Shown here: in pieces, positions 25,393-35,586 of the stretch
How positions within the stretch are numbered: position 1 is the first letter of the stretch
How the letters are laid out: each line of letters begins with the position of its first letter
DNA from: Halomonadaceae bacterium T82-2
GTDB taxonomy: Bacteria; Pseudomonadota; Gammaproteobacteria; Pseudomonadales; Halomonadaceae
Assembly (NCBI GenBank): GCA_001577635.1
Contig: LSBP01000015.1
Location: forward strand, 49,216-113,215
Length of the DNA stretch: 64,000 bases
Direction of reading: 5' to 3'
The notes under the pieces: model-generated
What the model was told of the DNA's origin: nothing
Seen by the model: only the letters and a program-made list of their open reading frames with translations
Database searches by the model: none
Made by a program: the position numbers and the translations under genes

Positions 25393-26238
25393 TCAGTTGG
25401 CGCCGACCGCCTTGGACGGGTCGACCGCCTCGCCGGCGCTGGCGTGGAACAGCACCTTGCCCTTGAGGCGGAAGGCGTCGATCAGGGTCTGCCCCTCGTC
25501 GGAGATCAGCCACTGTGCCAGGGCCCGCGCGCCCTCGGTATTGAGGTTCTTGTAACGCTCCGGATTGACCAGAATCACCTGGTACGGGTTGAACAGCTTG
25601 GTGTCGCCCTCGACCAGGATGGAGAGATCCAGGTTGTCCTTCATCGCCAGCCAGGTGCCACGGTCGGTGAGGGTGTAGCCCTGCAGCTCGCTGGTCATCT
25701 TGAGCACGGCGCCCATGCCCTGCCCGGCGGCCTTGTAGTTCGAGAAGTCGGGGGTCACGCCCGCCGCCTTCCACAGGTGGTTTTCCTTCTTGTTGGTGCC
25801 GGAATCGTCGCCGCGGGACACGAAGGTCGCGTTCTTGTCGGCCAGCGTGGCCAGCGCCTTGACGGCGTCATCACCGCCCTTGATGCCGGCCGGATCATCG
25901 CTCGGGCCGACGATGACGAAGTCGTTGTACATCACGCCGTGGGGCTCGACGCCGTAACCGGCATCGACGAAGGCCTTCTCCGCCGCGGGCGCGTGGGTGA
26001 GCACCAGGTCGACGTCGCCGTCGCGGCCCAGGCGCAGCGCCTTGCCGGTACCCACGGGGATGACCTGGATCTGGTAGGGATGATCCTGTTCGAACTTGGG
26101 CAGGAGGTAGTCGAGCAGGCCGGAGTTGTAGGTGCTGGTGGTGGTCGCCAGGCGAATGATCTCGGCCGCCTGGGCCCCGGTCGCCAGCATGGTGGTGACG
26201 GCCGCGATGGCGAGCAGCGAAAGCCGACGTTTCAGCAT
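25393..26238 (-). CDS. tupA: Tungstate-binding periplasmic protein
   Basis: The 281-residue protein has a signal peptide (residues 1-24, AQA/AE) and begins its mature part with the TTTS oxyanion motif (residues 32-35) in a stretch reading LATTTSTYNSGLLDYLLP, the hallmark of TupA. Further conserved parts are FVSRGDDSGTNKKE and a GMGAVLKMTSE segment. It delivers tungstate to TupBC. GAGGAG precedes the ATG at 26238. A sequence that fits the sigma-54 promoter consensus lies about 46 bases upstream, which implies activator-dependent expression. Confidence 0.93.
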   Translation of the reverse strand: MLKRRLSLLAIAAVTTMLATGAQAAEIIRLATTTSTYNSGLLDYLLPKFEQDHPYQIQVIPVGTGKALRLGRDGDVDLVLTHAPAAEKAFVDAGYGVEPHGVMYNDFVIVGPSDDPAGIKGGDDAVKALATLADKNATFVSRGDDSGTNKKENHLWKAAGVTPDFSNYKAAGQGMGAVLKMTSELQGYTLTDRGTWLAMKDNLDLSILVEGDTKLFNPYQVILVNPERYKNLNTEGARALAQWLISDEGQTLIDAFRLKGKVLFHASAGEAVDPSKAVGAN

Positions 26239-26283
26239 GGGATCTCCTCGTGTCGTGTCGGATTGCGATGTGCTCGCTTCCCT

Positions 26284-26301
26284 CAGCAATTTCTGTGCCC
26301 G
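26284..26301 (-). promoter_or_regulatory. Predicted sigma-54 promoter of tupA
   Basis: Reading the minus strand from 26301, CGGGCACAGAAATTGCTG fits the -24/-12 consensus: GG at 26299-26298, ten bases, then GC at 26287-26286. Both GGCAC and TTGC are perfect. Transcription would start near 26274. The divergent gene at 26621 encodes a sigma-54 activator. Confidence 0.65.
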
Positions 26302-26352
26302 ACTGCGGCATCAAGCGCCCGGTACCGGGCTATCGCGATCATGTCAGCGAGA

Positions 26353-26450
26353 GGCGCCGGGGACAGGCCGGAGAGGGGGTCCTCGGCCCAAAGAGGGCCG
26401 AGGTAGCGCCCAGGGACGGGTTTACAGCGCCCCCGCGAAGGCCTGTCGCC
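26353..26450 (-). repeat. Structured intergenic element, copy 2 (upstream of tupA)
   Basis: On the minus strand this aligns over about 95 bp with 10243-10339. The outer stem is GACAGGCC/GGCCTGTC and the inner stem is CCTCGGCCC/GGGCCGAGG. Relative to copy 1 both stems changed on both sides so that pairing is kept. The shared unpaired parts include GGGGGCGCTGT and TGGGCGCTACCT. It lies about 54 bases upstream of the -24 element and reads in the same direction as tupA. Confidence 0.75.
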
Positions 26451-26582
26451 GGAACAGCCTCGAGCGCGTCACCGAAGACGATCATGCGAGCCCCCTGCTT
26501 CCGGACAATTGCCGGATTCTATCCGGGCTTTTACCATGAAAATAATCCGGTCGCTCATTAGATGTAACAAATTGACCCAATA

Positions 26583-26601
26583 TCGGGACACTTTGTCCCG
26601 A
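26583..26601. promoter_or_regulatory. Palindrome upstream of the response-regulator gene
   Basis: TCGGGACA and TGTCCCGA form a perfect 8-bp inverted repeat around CTT, ending 19 bases before the start of the sigma-54 activator gene. It is a candidate binding site of that activator or of another regulator. TTGACC at 26572-26577 is a possible -35, but no -10 is clear. Confidence 0.5.
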
Positions 26602-26620
26602 GACGCAGAGAACGCCGTAC

Positions 26621-27978
<1,358 letters not shown>

Positions 27979-27982
<4 letters not shown>

Positions 27983-30072
27983 GGCGGCTGCGGCGCTGGG
28001 TCCGCGCCTCGATCCGGCGCCGCCTGCTGTGGCTGGCCTTCGCGCCGCTGGTACTGCTGATCCTGGCGCTGACCGCCCTCACCGCCTACTGGACCTCGAC
28101 CTACAACGACCGCCAGCTGTACATGAAGGTGCGCGCCGACCTGGCCGTGGCCTCGCGGGTGCTCGACGGGCTGAGCCAGCGCCAGCAGGCGCGCCTCGAG
28201 GAGCTCGGCCACAGCCATGCGCTGGCCTCGGCGCTCAACGGCCAAAGCACCCAGTCGCTCGCCGCGCTGCTCGACGAGACCCGTACCGCCATGCAGCTGG
28301 ACTGGCTGCGCGTGGTCCCGCTCACGGCCTTCGACGCCAGCCCCGACCTGCAACGGCGCCTGCAGTCGCCCGCCGACGACGGCGGCCTCTCCGGGCTGGA
28401 CGTGCTCGACGCCGAGCGGCTCGACACTCTCGCGCCGGGGCTGGCCCGCCGGGCGCGCATCGCCCTGCGCAAGACGCCGCGGGCGACCCCCAGCACCCGC
28501 CGGTACGAGACCCGTGGCATGGTGCTGCGCACCCTCTACACCCTGCCCGCCACCACCGGCCACCCCCGCCTGCTGCTGGATGGCGGACGCCTGCTCAACG
28601 GCGCCACCGACCCCGTGGATGACATCCGCGACCTGGTCTATGGCCCCGGCACCCTGCCCGAAGGCACCACCGGCAGCGTCACGCTGTTTCTCGACGACGT
28701 GCGCGTCGCTACCAACGTGCGCCTGGACAACGGCGAGCGCGCCCTGGGCACCCGCGTCTCCGAGCCCGTCAGCCGCCGGGTGCTGGGCGACGGCAAGCGC
28801 TTCATCGACAACGCCTTCGTGGTCAGCGGCTGGTACGTGGCCGCCTACGCGCCGCTCGAGTCGCTGACCGGCGAGCGCATCGGCATGATCTACGCCGGCT
28901 TCCCGCTGGCGCCCTACGAGGCGCTCTACCGCGAGACCCTGCTGCAAGTTGGCGCCGTGCTGGCGGTGATCGTGCTGATCTCGGCACTGCTGGTGATCCG
29001 CGGCGTGGACGTGCTCGCCGGCCCGATACGCCGCATGCACCACGTCATCCACGGCATCCGCGAGGGGCGCCGGCTGCGCATCGGCCACCTGAACGGCCAG
29101 GACGAGCTGGCCGAGCTGGCCCAGGAATTCGACGCCATGCTCGACCGCCTGGACGCCCACCAGGACGCCCTGCAGCGCGCCGCCCAGACCCTCGAGCGGC
29201 GCGTCGAGGCGCGCACCCGCTCGCTGAGCGAGAAGACCCGCGCCCTCGAGGAGCACGTCGCCCTGCTCAAGCAGGCCCGCGCCAGCCTGATGACCCAGGA
29301 GAAGCTCGCCGCGCTGGGCGAGATGACCGCCGGCATCGCCCACGAGATCAACAACCCCGCCGCGGTGATCCTCGGCCACATCGAGGTGCTCGCCGACCGG
29401 CTGGGCCCCGAGGTGGAGCCGGTGCGCGACGAGGTCGAGACCATCATCGCCCAGGTCGAGCGCATCCGCGCCCTGATCGACAACCTGCTGCAGTACTCCC
29501 GGGCCGGCCGCCACGACACCCGCTTCCACCGCGAGGACATCAACGCCATCGCCGCCGACACCGAGCTGCTGGTGCGCCACGCGCTGGACCGCCACGGCCA
29601 TCGCCTGCGCCTGGCGCTGCACGCCACCCGGGCGGTGGAATGCCACCGCGGCCAGCTCCAGCAGGTGCTGGTCAACCTGCTGCTCAACGCCACCCAGGCC
29701 AGCGACGCGCCGATGACGCTGCACCTGCGCACCCGCGACGCCGACCGCGAGCTGCCCGGCCACGGCCGGGTCGAGGGCGTGGACATCCGCGTCGCCGACC
29801 CCGGCCCGGGCATCCCCCGCGCGTTGCGCGAACGCATCTTCGACCCCTTCTTCACCACCCGCGAGGCCGGCTCCGGGCTGGGCCTGGCGATCAGCCGCGG
29901 CATCGTCCGGCGCAGCGGCGGCGAACTGAGCGTCGCCTCCTCGCCGGGGCGTGGCACCATCTTCCACGTCTGGCTGCCCGCCCGGGCGATCCCCAGCGGC
30001 GCCGAGGAAACCACCACCCGCAAGCTGCTCGACTCGCTGAGTGATATGTCCACGCCCTCGGCGCGGGGGTAG
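27979..30072 (+). CDS. Membrane sensor histidine kinase, partner of the sigma-54 regulator
   Basis: The 697-residue kinase has an N-terminal membrane helix (about residues 18-40), a periplasmic sensing region of about 270 residues (cache-like), a second membrane helix near residues 318-338, HAMP, a short coiled coil, then a HisKA domain with H455 in [11 protein letters not shown]-terminal HATPase has [17 protein letters not shown] and [13 protein letters not shown] boxes. It has the DctB-like layout that pairs with DctD-type regulators, often for small carboxylates such as formate. The ligand is unknown. Confidence 0.9.
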
Positions 30073-30525
30073 GGCGGGGATAGGGCCGCCCCGCTACGTA
30101 ACAATGCGTAAAAAAATCCTGCCGCGCCGTCGAGAACCCTCATCTCCAACACCCACCACAAACTGAAAAACCCGCTCGATTCGGGATGATTTTTTTCATC
30201 CCCCGCCTGCTCAACCGGCTCGCTGAGTGGCCCTCGATCGTTAAACAACGACTCATGAGCCGTGCAACAAACCCGTCACAAGTCGTTGTTTTATTAACGC
30301 TCATCGCATGGCGATAGCCACCTTCCTCGACCCCGCCGCCTCAGCTCCCTCTCCGGCCGCGCATGACGCCGTCTCATGCGCCCGCCGGAGCTGCAAGATA
30401 CTCCTGATCCGATGCAAGAGAATACAAGCCGTAACATTTGGATACATCCAAGCTGACATCGGGAGCTGATTCCCGGGGCAGAACAACAAGCCCGACTGAA
30501 AACGGAAGCAATGGAGATTCAGGAC
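30073..30525. promoter_or_regulatory. Intergenic region before the Flp pilus genes
   Basis: The 453-bp gap holds several inverted repeats and no gene. A G+C hairpin (30074-30079 with 30089-30094) may end the kinase transcript. GGGATGA/TCATCCC (30183-30202) has a T6 loop. AAACAACGACT (30243-30253) pairs with AGTCGTTGTTT (30281-30291). TTGGAT-AC-ATCCAA (30438-30451) is a palindrome that also gives GG-N10-GC spacing (30440-30453), a weak sigma-54-like match 72 bases before flp. Confidence 0.45.
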
Positions 30526-30729
30526 ATGAACAAGTTGATGATGGGTGTGCAGCGCTTTCTGCATGATGAGGAAGGTACCGAGGTCGTGGAATGGGCGCTG
30601 GTAGCGGGTCTTATTGTGGCTATAGGGGCCGTTCTTTTCGGATCTGTAAAGACAGAGCTAGTCGGCGCTGCAGGTGATGGCTCAGGTGGAGTAATGGGTA
30701 GGATCGCTGATAAATTAGCTGGCAATTAA
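30526..30729 (+). CDS. flp: Flp-type IVb pilin
   Basis: The 67-residue prepilin has a short leader ending DEEG and, after cleavage at G17, a mature part beginning TEVVEW followed by a 20-residue hydrophobic helix. The glutamate at +5 is conserved; the usual tyrosine at +6 is tryptophan here. Flp assembles into adhesive tad pili after processing by the prepilin peptidase encoded next. The ATG at 30526 is favoured because GGAG lies 9 bases upstream. An in-frame ATG at 30511 would add five residues. Confidence 0.92.
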   Translation: MNKLMMGVQRFLHDEEGTEVVEWALVAGLIVAIGAVLFGSVKTELVGAAGDGSGGVMGRIADKLAGN

Positions 30730-30761
30730 AAAGTCAATAAATAATCCAACAACCTTAATAA

Positions 30762-30785
30762 AGAGGCGTCTTTTATGGCGCCTCT
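30762..30785 (+). terminator. Hairpin between flp and the prepilin peptidase gene
   Basis: AGAGGCG (30762-30768) pairs with CGCCTCT (30779-30785) around a 10-base loop. There is no T-tract afterwards. It probably acts as a partial terminator that keeps pilin far more abundant than the assembly proteins. Confidence 0.55.
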
Positions 30786-30812
30786 ATGCCCATAAAGTCA
30801 GGAGTATTCGAT

Positions 30813-31361
30813 ATGCCTCTATCATTAACTCTCATATCAATACTGCTGGTTTTTTTGGGAAGTGCCGCGCTCTGGGACCTGCGCCAACGGCGCATCCCCA
30901 ATGCGCTGATTATGGCCGGGGCTATCGTGGGTATTCTGCTGCAAGGGATGGTGGCAGGCCACGGCGGGGCCCTGGCCGCCATCGAGGGGCTGGGGATCGG
31001 TCTGCTCGTTCTCATGCCGGGTTACCTGATGGGCTTTACCGGGGCCGGCGACGTCAAGCTGATGGCCGCTATCGGCACCTTCCTCGGGCCCTACAACGTT
31101 TTTCTTGTCGCGCTGGCGAGCATCGCCGTGGGCGGCGTGATCGCCCTGGGCTTCGCCGCCAGTGCGCTGTTTTCCCGCAACTCACCCTCCCCCTGGCCGC
31201 GCTACAGGCTGATGGTCCGCACCCTGGTCACCACCGGAAAGCCGATCTATGTGGCGCCCGCCGAGGGCGAGGTGATGGGCCGCAAGTTTCCCTATGCGGT
31301 GTCGATTGCCATCGGCACCACTCTGTTCCTGCTCTGGCAGTCGCCGTGGCTGGCCCAGTGA
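30813..31361 (+). CDS. tadV: A24 prepilin peptidase of the tad locus (TadV/CpaA)
   Basis: The 182-residue membrane peptidase has the two catalytic aspartates of the family: one in WDLRQRRIPN (near residue 27) and one in the GAGDVK motif (near residue 80). It lacks the N-methylation domain of PilD, as expected for CpaA/TadV. It cleaves the Flp leader after glycine and probably also the TadE/TadG pseudopilins. AGGAG precedes the ATG at 30813. It follows flp after the partial-terminator hairpin. Confidence 0.9.
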   Translation: MPLSLTLISILLVFLGSAALWDLRQRRIPNALIMAGAIVGILLQGMVAGHGGALAAIEGLGIGLLVLMPGYLMGFTGAGDVKLMAAIGTFLGPYNVFLVALASIAVGGVIALGFAASALFSRNSPSPWPRYRLMVRTLVTTGKPIYVAPAEGEVMGRKFPYAVSIAIGTTLFLLWQSPWLAQ

Positions 31362-31409
31362 ACATGAACCTTCTCGTGCCCCTTTTCGTGAAGTTCCGGA
31401 GATAACGCC

Positions 31410-32795
31410 ATGATCCGCCCCGATGCCACCCCGCTTGCCGCCGAGCCGCCAGTGCCCGCCACTCCCTTGGCGGCGCCGCGCCCGCGCGACCTGGCGGAGG
31501 CCGGGCTGAGCGAGCTGTATGTGGCGGACCTGATCTCCAAACATCTGTTCGAGCAGGGCGTGCTCGACCTGCAGGCACTCACCCGTTGCGTCGCGCTCGC
31601 CGGCGGCCTGCTGGAGCCGGTACTGGCCTTCCTGCGCGAGACGGCGCGTGTCGAGGTGCGCGGCGCCACCCTGGACGGACTGCTGCGTTTCGCGCTCACC
31701 GAGCGTGGCCGACTGGTGGCGCAGGAAGCTCTGGCGCGGGACGGCTACATCGGCCCGGCGCCGGTGCCGCTGGAACAATACGCCGCCCTCGTCGAGCGGC
31801 AGTCGATGAGTGCCCGCAGCGTCGATCGCGACCGCGTGCATGCCGCCTTCGCCGACATCCAGATTCGCCCCGAGCTGCTCGACCAGCTGGGCCCGGCGCT
31901 GCACTCCGGACGCGCCACCTTCATTCACGGCGATGCCGGCACCGGCAAGACCTACATCGCCCGCCGGCTGGCGCGGCTGCTGGCCGGCGAGGTGCTGATC
32001 CCGCATGCCGTGCTGGTCGCCGGCAAGGCCGTGCGCCTGTTCGATGGCGGCGTGCACGAGCCGCTCGAGGAACCGCTGGAGGAAGCCCCGAGCGTCGACA
32101 CGGTGACCAACACGGTCGCGGCGGCGTACCTGAACTCGCTGCACCTGGGCCAGGGCCACGACCCGCGCTACGTGCGCTGCCGGCGCCCGGTGGTGGTGGT
32201 CGGCGGCGAGCTGACCATGGACATGCTCGAAGTACAGTACGACACCACCACCCATATTCACCATGCGCCGGCCCAGCTGCGCGCCAACAACGGCATGCTG
32301 GTGATCGACGACCTGGGCCGTCAGCGCATGCGCCCCGACGAGCTGTTCAACCGCTGGATCGTGCCCATGGAGGAACGCCGCGACTTCCTGAGCCTGCGCA
32401 GCGGCCAGCACTTCCAGGTGCCCTTCGATGTCGCGCTGGTGTTCTCCAGCAACCGTCACCCGCAGGAGCTGGCCGACCCGGCCTTCCTGCGCCGCATCGG
32501 CTACAAGATCCGTTTCGAGCCGCTGGTTCGCGACGAGTACCACGCCATCTGGCAGCAGGAGTGCCGCCGCCGCGGGCTGGAAGCGGAACCGGCGATGGCC
32601 GACTTCGTCATCGACGCCCTGCACGGCCGCCACGGCGTGCCCCTGCTGCCCTGCCACCCCCGCGACCTGCTGGGGCTGGCGATGGACTACCTGGGCTACC
32701 GCGGCGAGACGGCGCTCGACGAGGCCGCGCTGCGCTGGGCCTGGCGGACCTATTTCGTGGAGCCCGGCGCCGCCGGGGAGGAGCGTGAGTCATGA
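31410..32795 (+). CDS. AAA ATPase of unknown role in the tad locus
   Basis: The 461-residue soluble protein has a Walker A GDAGTGKT (residues 174-181) and a Walker B MLVIDD (296-301), with an SSN sensor motif near residue 350 and an arginine-rich segment nearby. The N-terminal 150 residues are unassigned. It is not TadA or TadZ, both of which are present further on. Its stop overlaps rcpC by 4 bases (ATGA), so it is translated together with the secretion genes. It could remodel or regulate the pilus machine. Similar ATPases occur in some other tad loci, but I cannot name a function. Confidence 0.7.
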   Translation: MIRPDATPLAAEPPVPATPLAAPRPRDLAEAGLSELYVADLISKHLFEQGVLDLQALTRCVALAGGLLEPVLAFLRETARVEVRGATLDGLLRFALTERGRLVAQEALARDGYIGPAPVPLEQYAALVERQSMSARSVDRDRVHAAFADIQIRPELLDQLGPALHSGRATFIHGDAGTGKTYIARRLARLLAGEVLIPHAVLVAGKAVRLFDGGVHEPLEEPLEEAPSVDTVTNTVAAAYLNSLHLGQGHDPRYVRCRRPVVVVGGELTMDMLEVQYDTTTHIHHAPAQLRANNGMLVIDDLGRQRMRPDELFNRWIVPMEERRDFLSLRSGQHFQVPFDVALVFSSNRHPQELADPAFLRRIGYKIRFEPLVRDEYHAIWQQECRRRGLEAEPAMADFVIDALHGRHGVPLLPCHPRDLLGLAMDYLGYRGETALDEAALRWAWRTYFVEPGAAGEERES

Positions 32796-33589
32796 GGAAG
32801 AAGGGTGTAGTCGCGATGCTGGGGATCTCCCTGGTACTGGCGGTGGGGGCCGCGAGCCTGGCCAACAGCTGGCTGAAGCAGCGCGCGGGCGGCGACGAGC
32901 CGGACACCGCCTCGGTGGTGGTGGCGGCGCTGGAGATCCCCTTCGGGCGCAAGGTCCAGGCCGCCGACCTCAATACCATCCAGCTGCCGCCCTATGCGGT
33001 CCCCAAGGGCAGCTTCACTTCCGTGGATCAGGTGGTGGGCCAAGTCAGCTCGCAGCCCATCTACCCCGGGGAAGTGGTGCTCAAGAACCGGCTCTCCGAG
33101 TACCTGGGCGGCAGCGCCCTGTCGGCGGTGCTGGCCCCGGGCAAGCGGGCGATCAGCGTTCGGGTGGATGACGTGGTCGGCGTCGCCGGCTTCCTGCTGC
33201 CCGGCAACATGGTGGATGTGGTCTCGACCCGGCGCAACGGCGGCGGTCGCGACGTCGCCTCGCGGACCATCCTGCAGGAGATCAAGGTGCTGGCCGTCGA
33301 CCAGATCGCCTCCCAGGACCGCGACAGCCCGGTGATCGTGCGCGCCGTGACCCTGGAGGTCACCCCGTCGCAGGCCGAGCAGCTCGTCGAGGCCACCCAG
33401 GAAGGCCGGGTGCAGCTGACCCTGCGCAACCCGCTCGACAAGAAGAAGGCGCCCGTGGACGTCGCCCAGGCCGAACCGGCCACGCCCAAGGCGCCGCCGA
33501 AGGCCGCGGTCACCCACCACCGGCCGGTGGCGATGCGGGTCAGCGTGATCCGCGGCACCCAGATGAGCTCGACGGTGGTACGCAACTGA
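32792..33589 (+). CDS. cpaB: Flp pilus assembly protein RcpC/CpaB
   Basis: The 265-residue protein has an N-terminal membrane helix (residues 5-25), then a SAF-like domain containing VVAALEIPFGRKVQAADL and YPGEVVLKNRL, and an RcpC domain with AISVRVDDVVGVAGFLLPGN. RcpC/CpaB is a periplasmic partner of the secretin in tad systems. GGAGGAG precedes the ATG. It overlaps the preceding ATPase gene by 4 bases. Confidence 0.92.
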   Translation: MRKKGVVAMLGISLVLAVGAASLANSWLKQRAGGDEPDTASVVVAALEIPFGRKVQAADLNTIQLPPYAVPKGSFTSVDQVVGQVSSQPIYPGEVVLKNRLSEYLGGSALSAVLAPGKRAISVRVDDVVGVAGFLLPGNMVDVVSTRRNGGGRDVASRTILQEIKVLAVDQIASQDRDSPVIVRAVTLEVTPSQAEQLVEATQEGRVQLTLRNPLDKKKAPVDVAQAEPATPKAPPKAAVTHHRPVAMRVSVIRGTQMSSTVVRN

Positions 33590-33647
33590 CGCGCCGCCGG
33601 CAAGCCCGCCAATGCCGATTCATAACGAAAACAAGGGTGAGGGTCTC

Positions 33648-35222
33648 ATGAACAACCAGGGAACAAGAAGGCTGCTGACCGGGCTGGTCCTGGTGCTCGG
33701 TCTGGGCTGGGGGCCGCTGGCCGGCGCCCAGTCCACCGGCGCGGTGCCGCTCGCCATCTCCGGGCACAACCGGGCCATGTCGGTGGACGTGGCGATCGAC
33801 AAGTCCAAGGTGCTGGACTTCCCTCACCCGGTGAAGATCCTCTCGGTGGGCAACCCCGACGTGGCCGACATCGTGGTGGTGCGCTCGGGGCAGATCTACG
33901 TGCTCGGCAAGTCGCTGGGCAACACCAACGTGGTGCTGTGGGATCGCAACGACAAGGTCCAGGGCTCGCTCAACATCGAGGTGACGCCGGACATGGAGTC
34001 GCTCAAGGCGGACCTGCACGAGCTGCTGCCCGACGAGTCGGTCCAGGTGCGCGCCGCCAACGGCCGGCTGATACTCAGTGGCGAGGTCTCCAGCGCCGAG
34101 CGCATGGACACCGCCCTGCGTCTGGCCGAAAGCTACGTGCCGAAGGGCAAGGACGACAAGGAGGGCTCGCCGATCCTCAACATGATGCAGGTGGGCGGCG
34201 CCCAGCAGGTCATGCTCGAGGTCAAGGTCGCCGAGGTCACGCGTTCGCTGGTCAAGCGTCTCGAGAGCCAGTTCAACGTGTTCAACATCGTCGGCTCGTC
34301 GCTGCGCCTGGGTGCCGTCAAGGGCGGCGCCACCTTCCCGGATGCCCTGTTCAACGGCACCGCAGGGCAGCAGGGACGGGTGCCGGCGGTCAGCGGCGGC
34401 AACCCGCTGGGCACGCCGGCCGCGCCGGTCATCGACGAGTTCGCACCCTCGACGGCGACCATCGAGGACGCCGGCATCTTCGCCAGCTACCAGCGTGGCG
34501 ACTACCTGCTCAACCTGGTGCTGGACGCCGCCAATCGTCAGGGGGTCGCCAAGATCCTCGCCGAACCCAACCTGACCACCCTGACCGGAGAGGAGGCCAC
34601 CTTCCTGGCCGGCGGCGAGTTCCCCATCCCCGTGCCCCAGGGCGACGGCAAGGTGACCATCGATTACAAGGACTTCGGCGTCGGGCTCAACTTCGTCCCG
34701 GTGGTGCTGGATTCGGGGGTCATCAACCTCAAGGTGGGCGTGGCGGTCTCGGACCTGGTCTCGGACAACAGCCTGACCGTGGCGCCGAGCGGCGCGTCCA
34801 GCCAGTTCTTCGTGCCCGCGCTGGTCAAGCGCAGCGCCAGCTCCACCCTGGAGCTGGGCAACGGCCAGACCATCGCCATCGCCGGCATGCTCAACGAGAA
34901 CCTGCGCCAGAACGTCAGCAAGCTGCCCGGGCTGGGCGATTTGCCGGTGCTCGGCGCGCTGTTCCGCAGCCAGGAGTTCATCAAGGACCAGACCGAGCTG
35001 GTGATCTTCGTCACCCCGCGTCTGGCCCGGCCGATGGCCCCGGACCAGGCCCACCTGCCCACCGGCAGCTTCGTCGCCCCCAGCGACGTGGACTTCTACC
35101 TGCTGGGACGCCTGGGCGGTCGCCCGGAGGCGCCGGCCAGCCGTAGCGGTGGCGAGTCCGTGGACCCGCTGCTCAACCGCCGCGACGGCGGCACCGAAGG
35201 CCGCTTCGGCCATGACCTCTGA
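33648..35222 (+). CDS. cpaC: Flp pilus secretin RcpA/CpaC
   Basis: The 524-residue outer-membrane secretin has a signal peptide (residues 1-27), an N-terminal periplasmic domain with VDVAIDKSKVLDFPHPVK, a BON-like domain (about 110-150), and a C-terminal secretin domain with AEPNLTTLTGEEATFLAGGE and VPQGDGKVTIDYKDFG. The channel lets the pilus cross the outer membrane. The ATG at 33648 has GAGGG upstream, and the frame's earlier ATG at 33612 would spoil the signal peptide. Confidence 0.93.
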   Translation: MNNQGTRRLLTGLVLVLGLGWGPLAGAQSTGAVPLAISGHNRAMSVDVAIDKSKVLDFPHPVKILSVGNPDVADIVVVRSGQIYVLGKSLGNTNVVLWDRNDKVQGSLNIEVTPDMESLKADLHELLPDESVQVRAANGRLILSGEVSSAERMDTALRLAESYVPKGKDDKEGSPILNMMQVGGAQQVMLEVKVAEVTRSLVKRLESQFNVFNIVGSSLRLGAVKGGATFPDALFNGTAGQQGRVPAVSGGNPLGTPAAPVIDEFAPSTATIEDAGIFASYQRGDYLLNLVLDAANRQGVAKILAEPNLTTLTGEEATFLAGGEFPIPVPQGDGKVTIDYKDFGVGLNFVPVVLDSGVINLKVGVAVSDLVSDNSLTVAPSGASSQFFVPALVKRSASSTLELGNGQTIAIAGMLNENLRQNVSKLPGLGDLPVLGALFRSQEFIKDQTELVIFVTPRLARPMAPDQAHLPTGSFVAPSDVDFYLLGRLGGRPEAPASRSGGESVDPLLNRRDGGTEGRFGHDL

Positions 35223-35260
35223 GCGTGACCATGAACGCGTGCCAACCCAGGAGAGCCGCC

Positions 35261-35518
35261 ATGTACCACCCGCGACTGCTGCTCGTGACCCTCTGCTCGG
35301 CGCTGGTCGCCGCCTGTGCCCCCAACCCCGAGGAAGGGCTGCCGCCCTACGGCGCCAGCGTTCACCACATGCTGCAGGCCCAGACCTACCGCCCGGGCGA
35401 CACGCCGCCGCCACCGACGCTGCACGGCGACCGGGCGGCCAGCACCATGGACGCCTACCGCCGCGGCGACGCGCCGCCGGCCGGATACGGCGCCATGATG
35501 CCCGATGTCTCGAAATGA
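35261..35518 (+). CDS. Small lipoprotein of the tad locus
   Basis: The 85-residue protein has a lipoprotein signal with the lipobox VAAC (C19), followed by a proline-rich acidic and neutral tail of about 65 residues with no recognised domain. It lies between the secretin and tadZ, the position where other tad loci encode RcpB/CpaD or a small pilotin-like protein. It is too short for RcpB. A pilotin-like role for the secretin is a guess from position. AGGAG precedes the ATG at 35261. Confidence 0.7.
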   Translation: MYHPRLLLVTLCSALVAACAPNPEEGLPPYGASVHHMLQAQTYRPGDTPPPPTLHGDRAASTMDAYRRGDAPPAGYGAMMPDVSK

Positions 35519-35586
35519 GCCCCGCACCATCGGGCCTGAGCCCGACGGCGGCGGGACCATCCACTTGCGATCAGTGAGGTAGGGTT

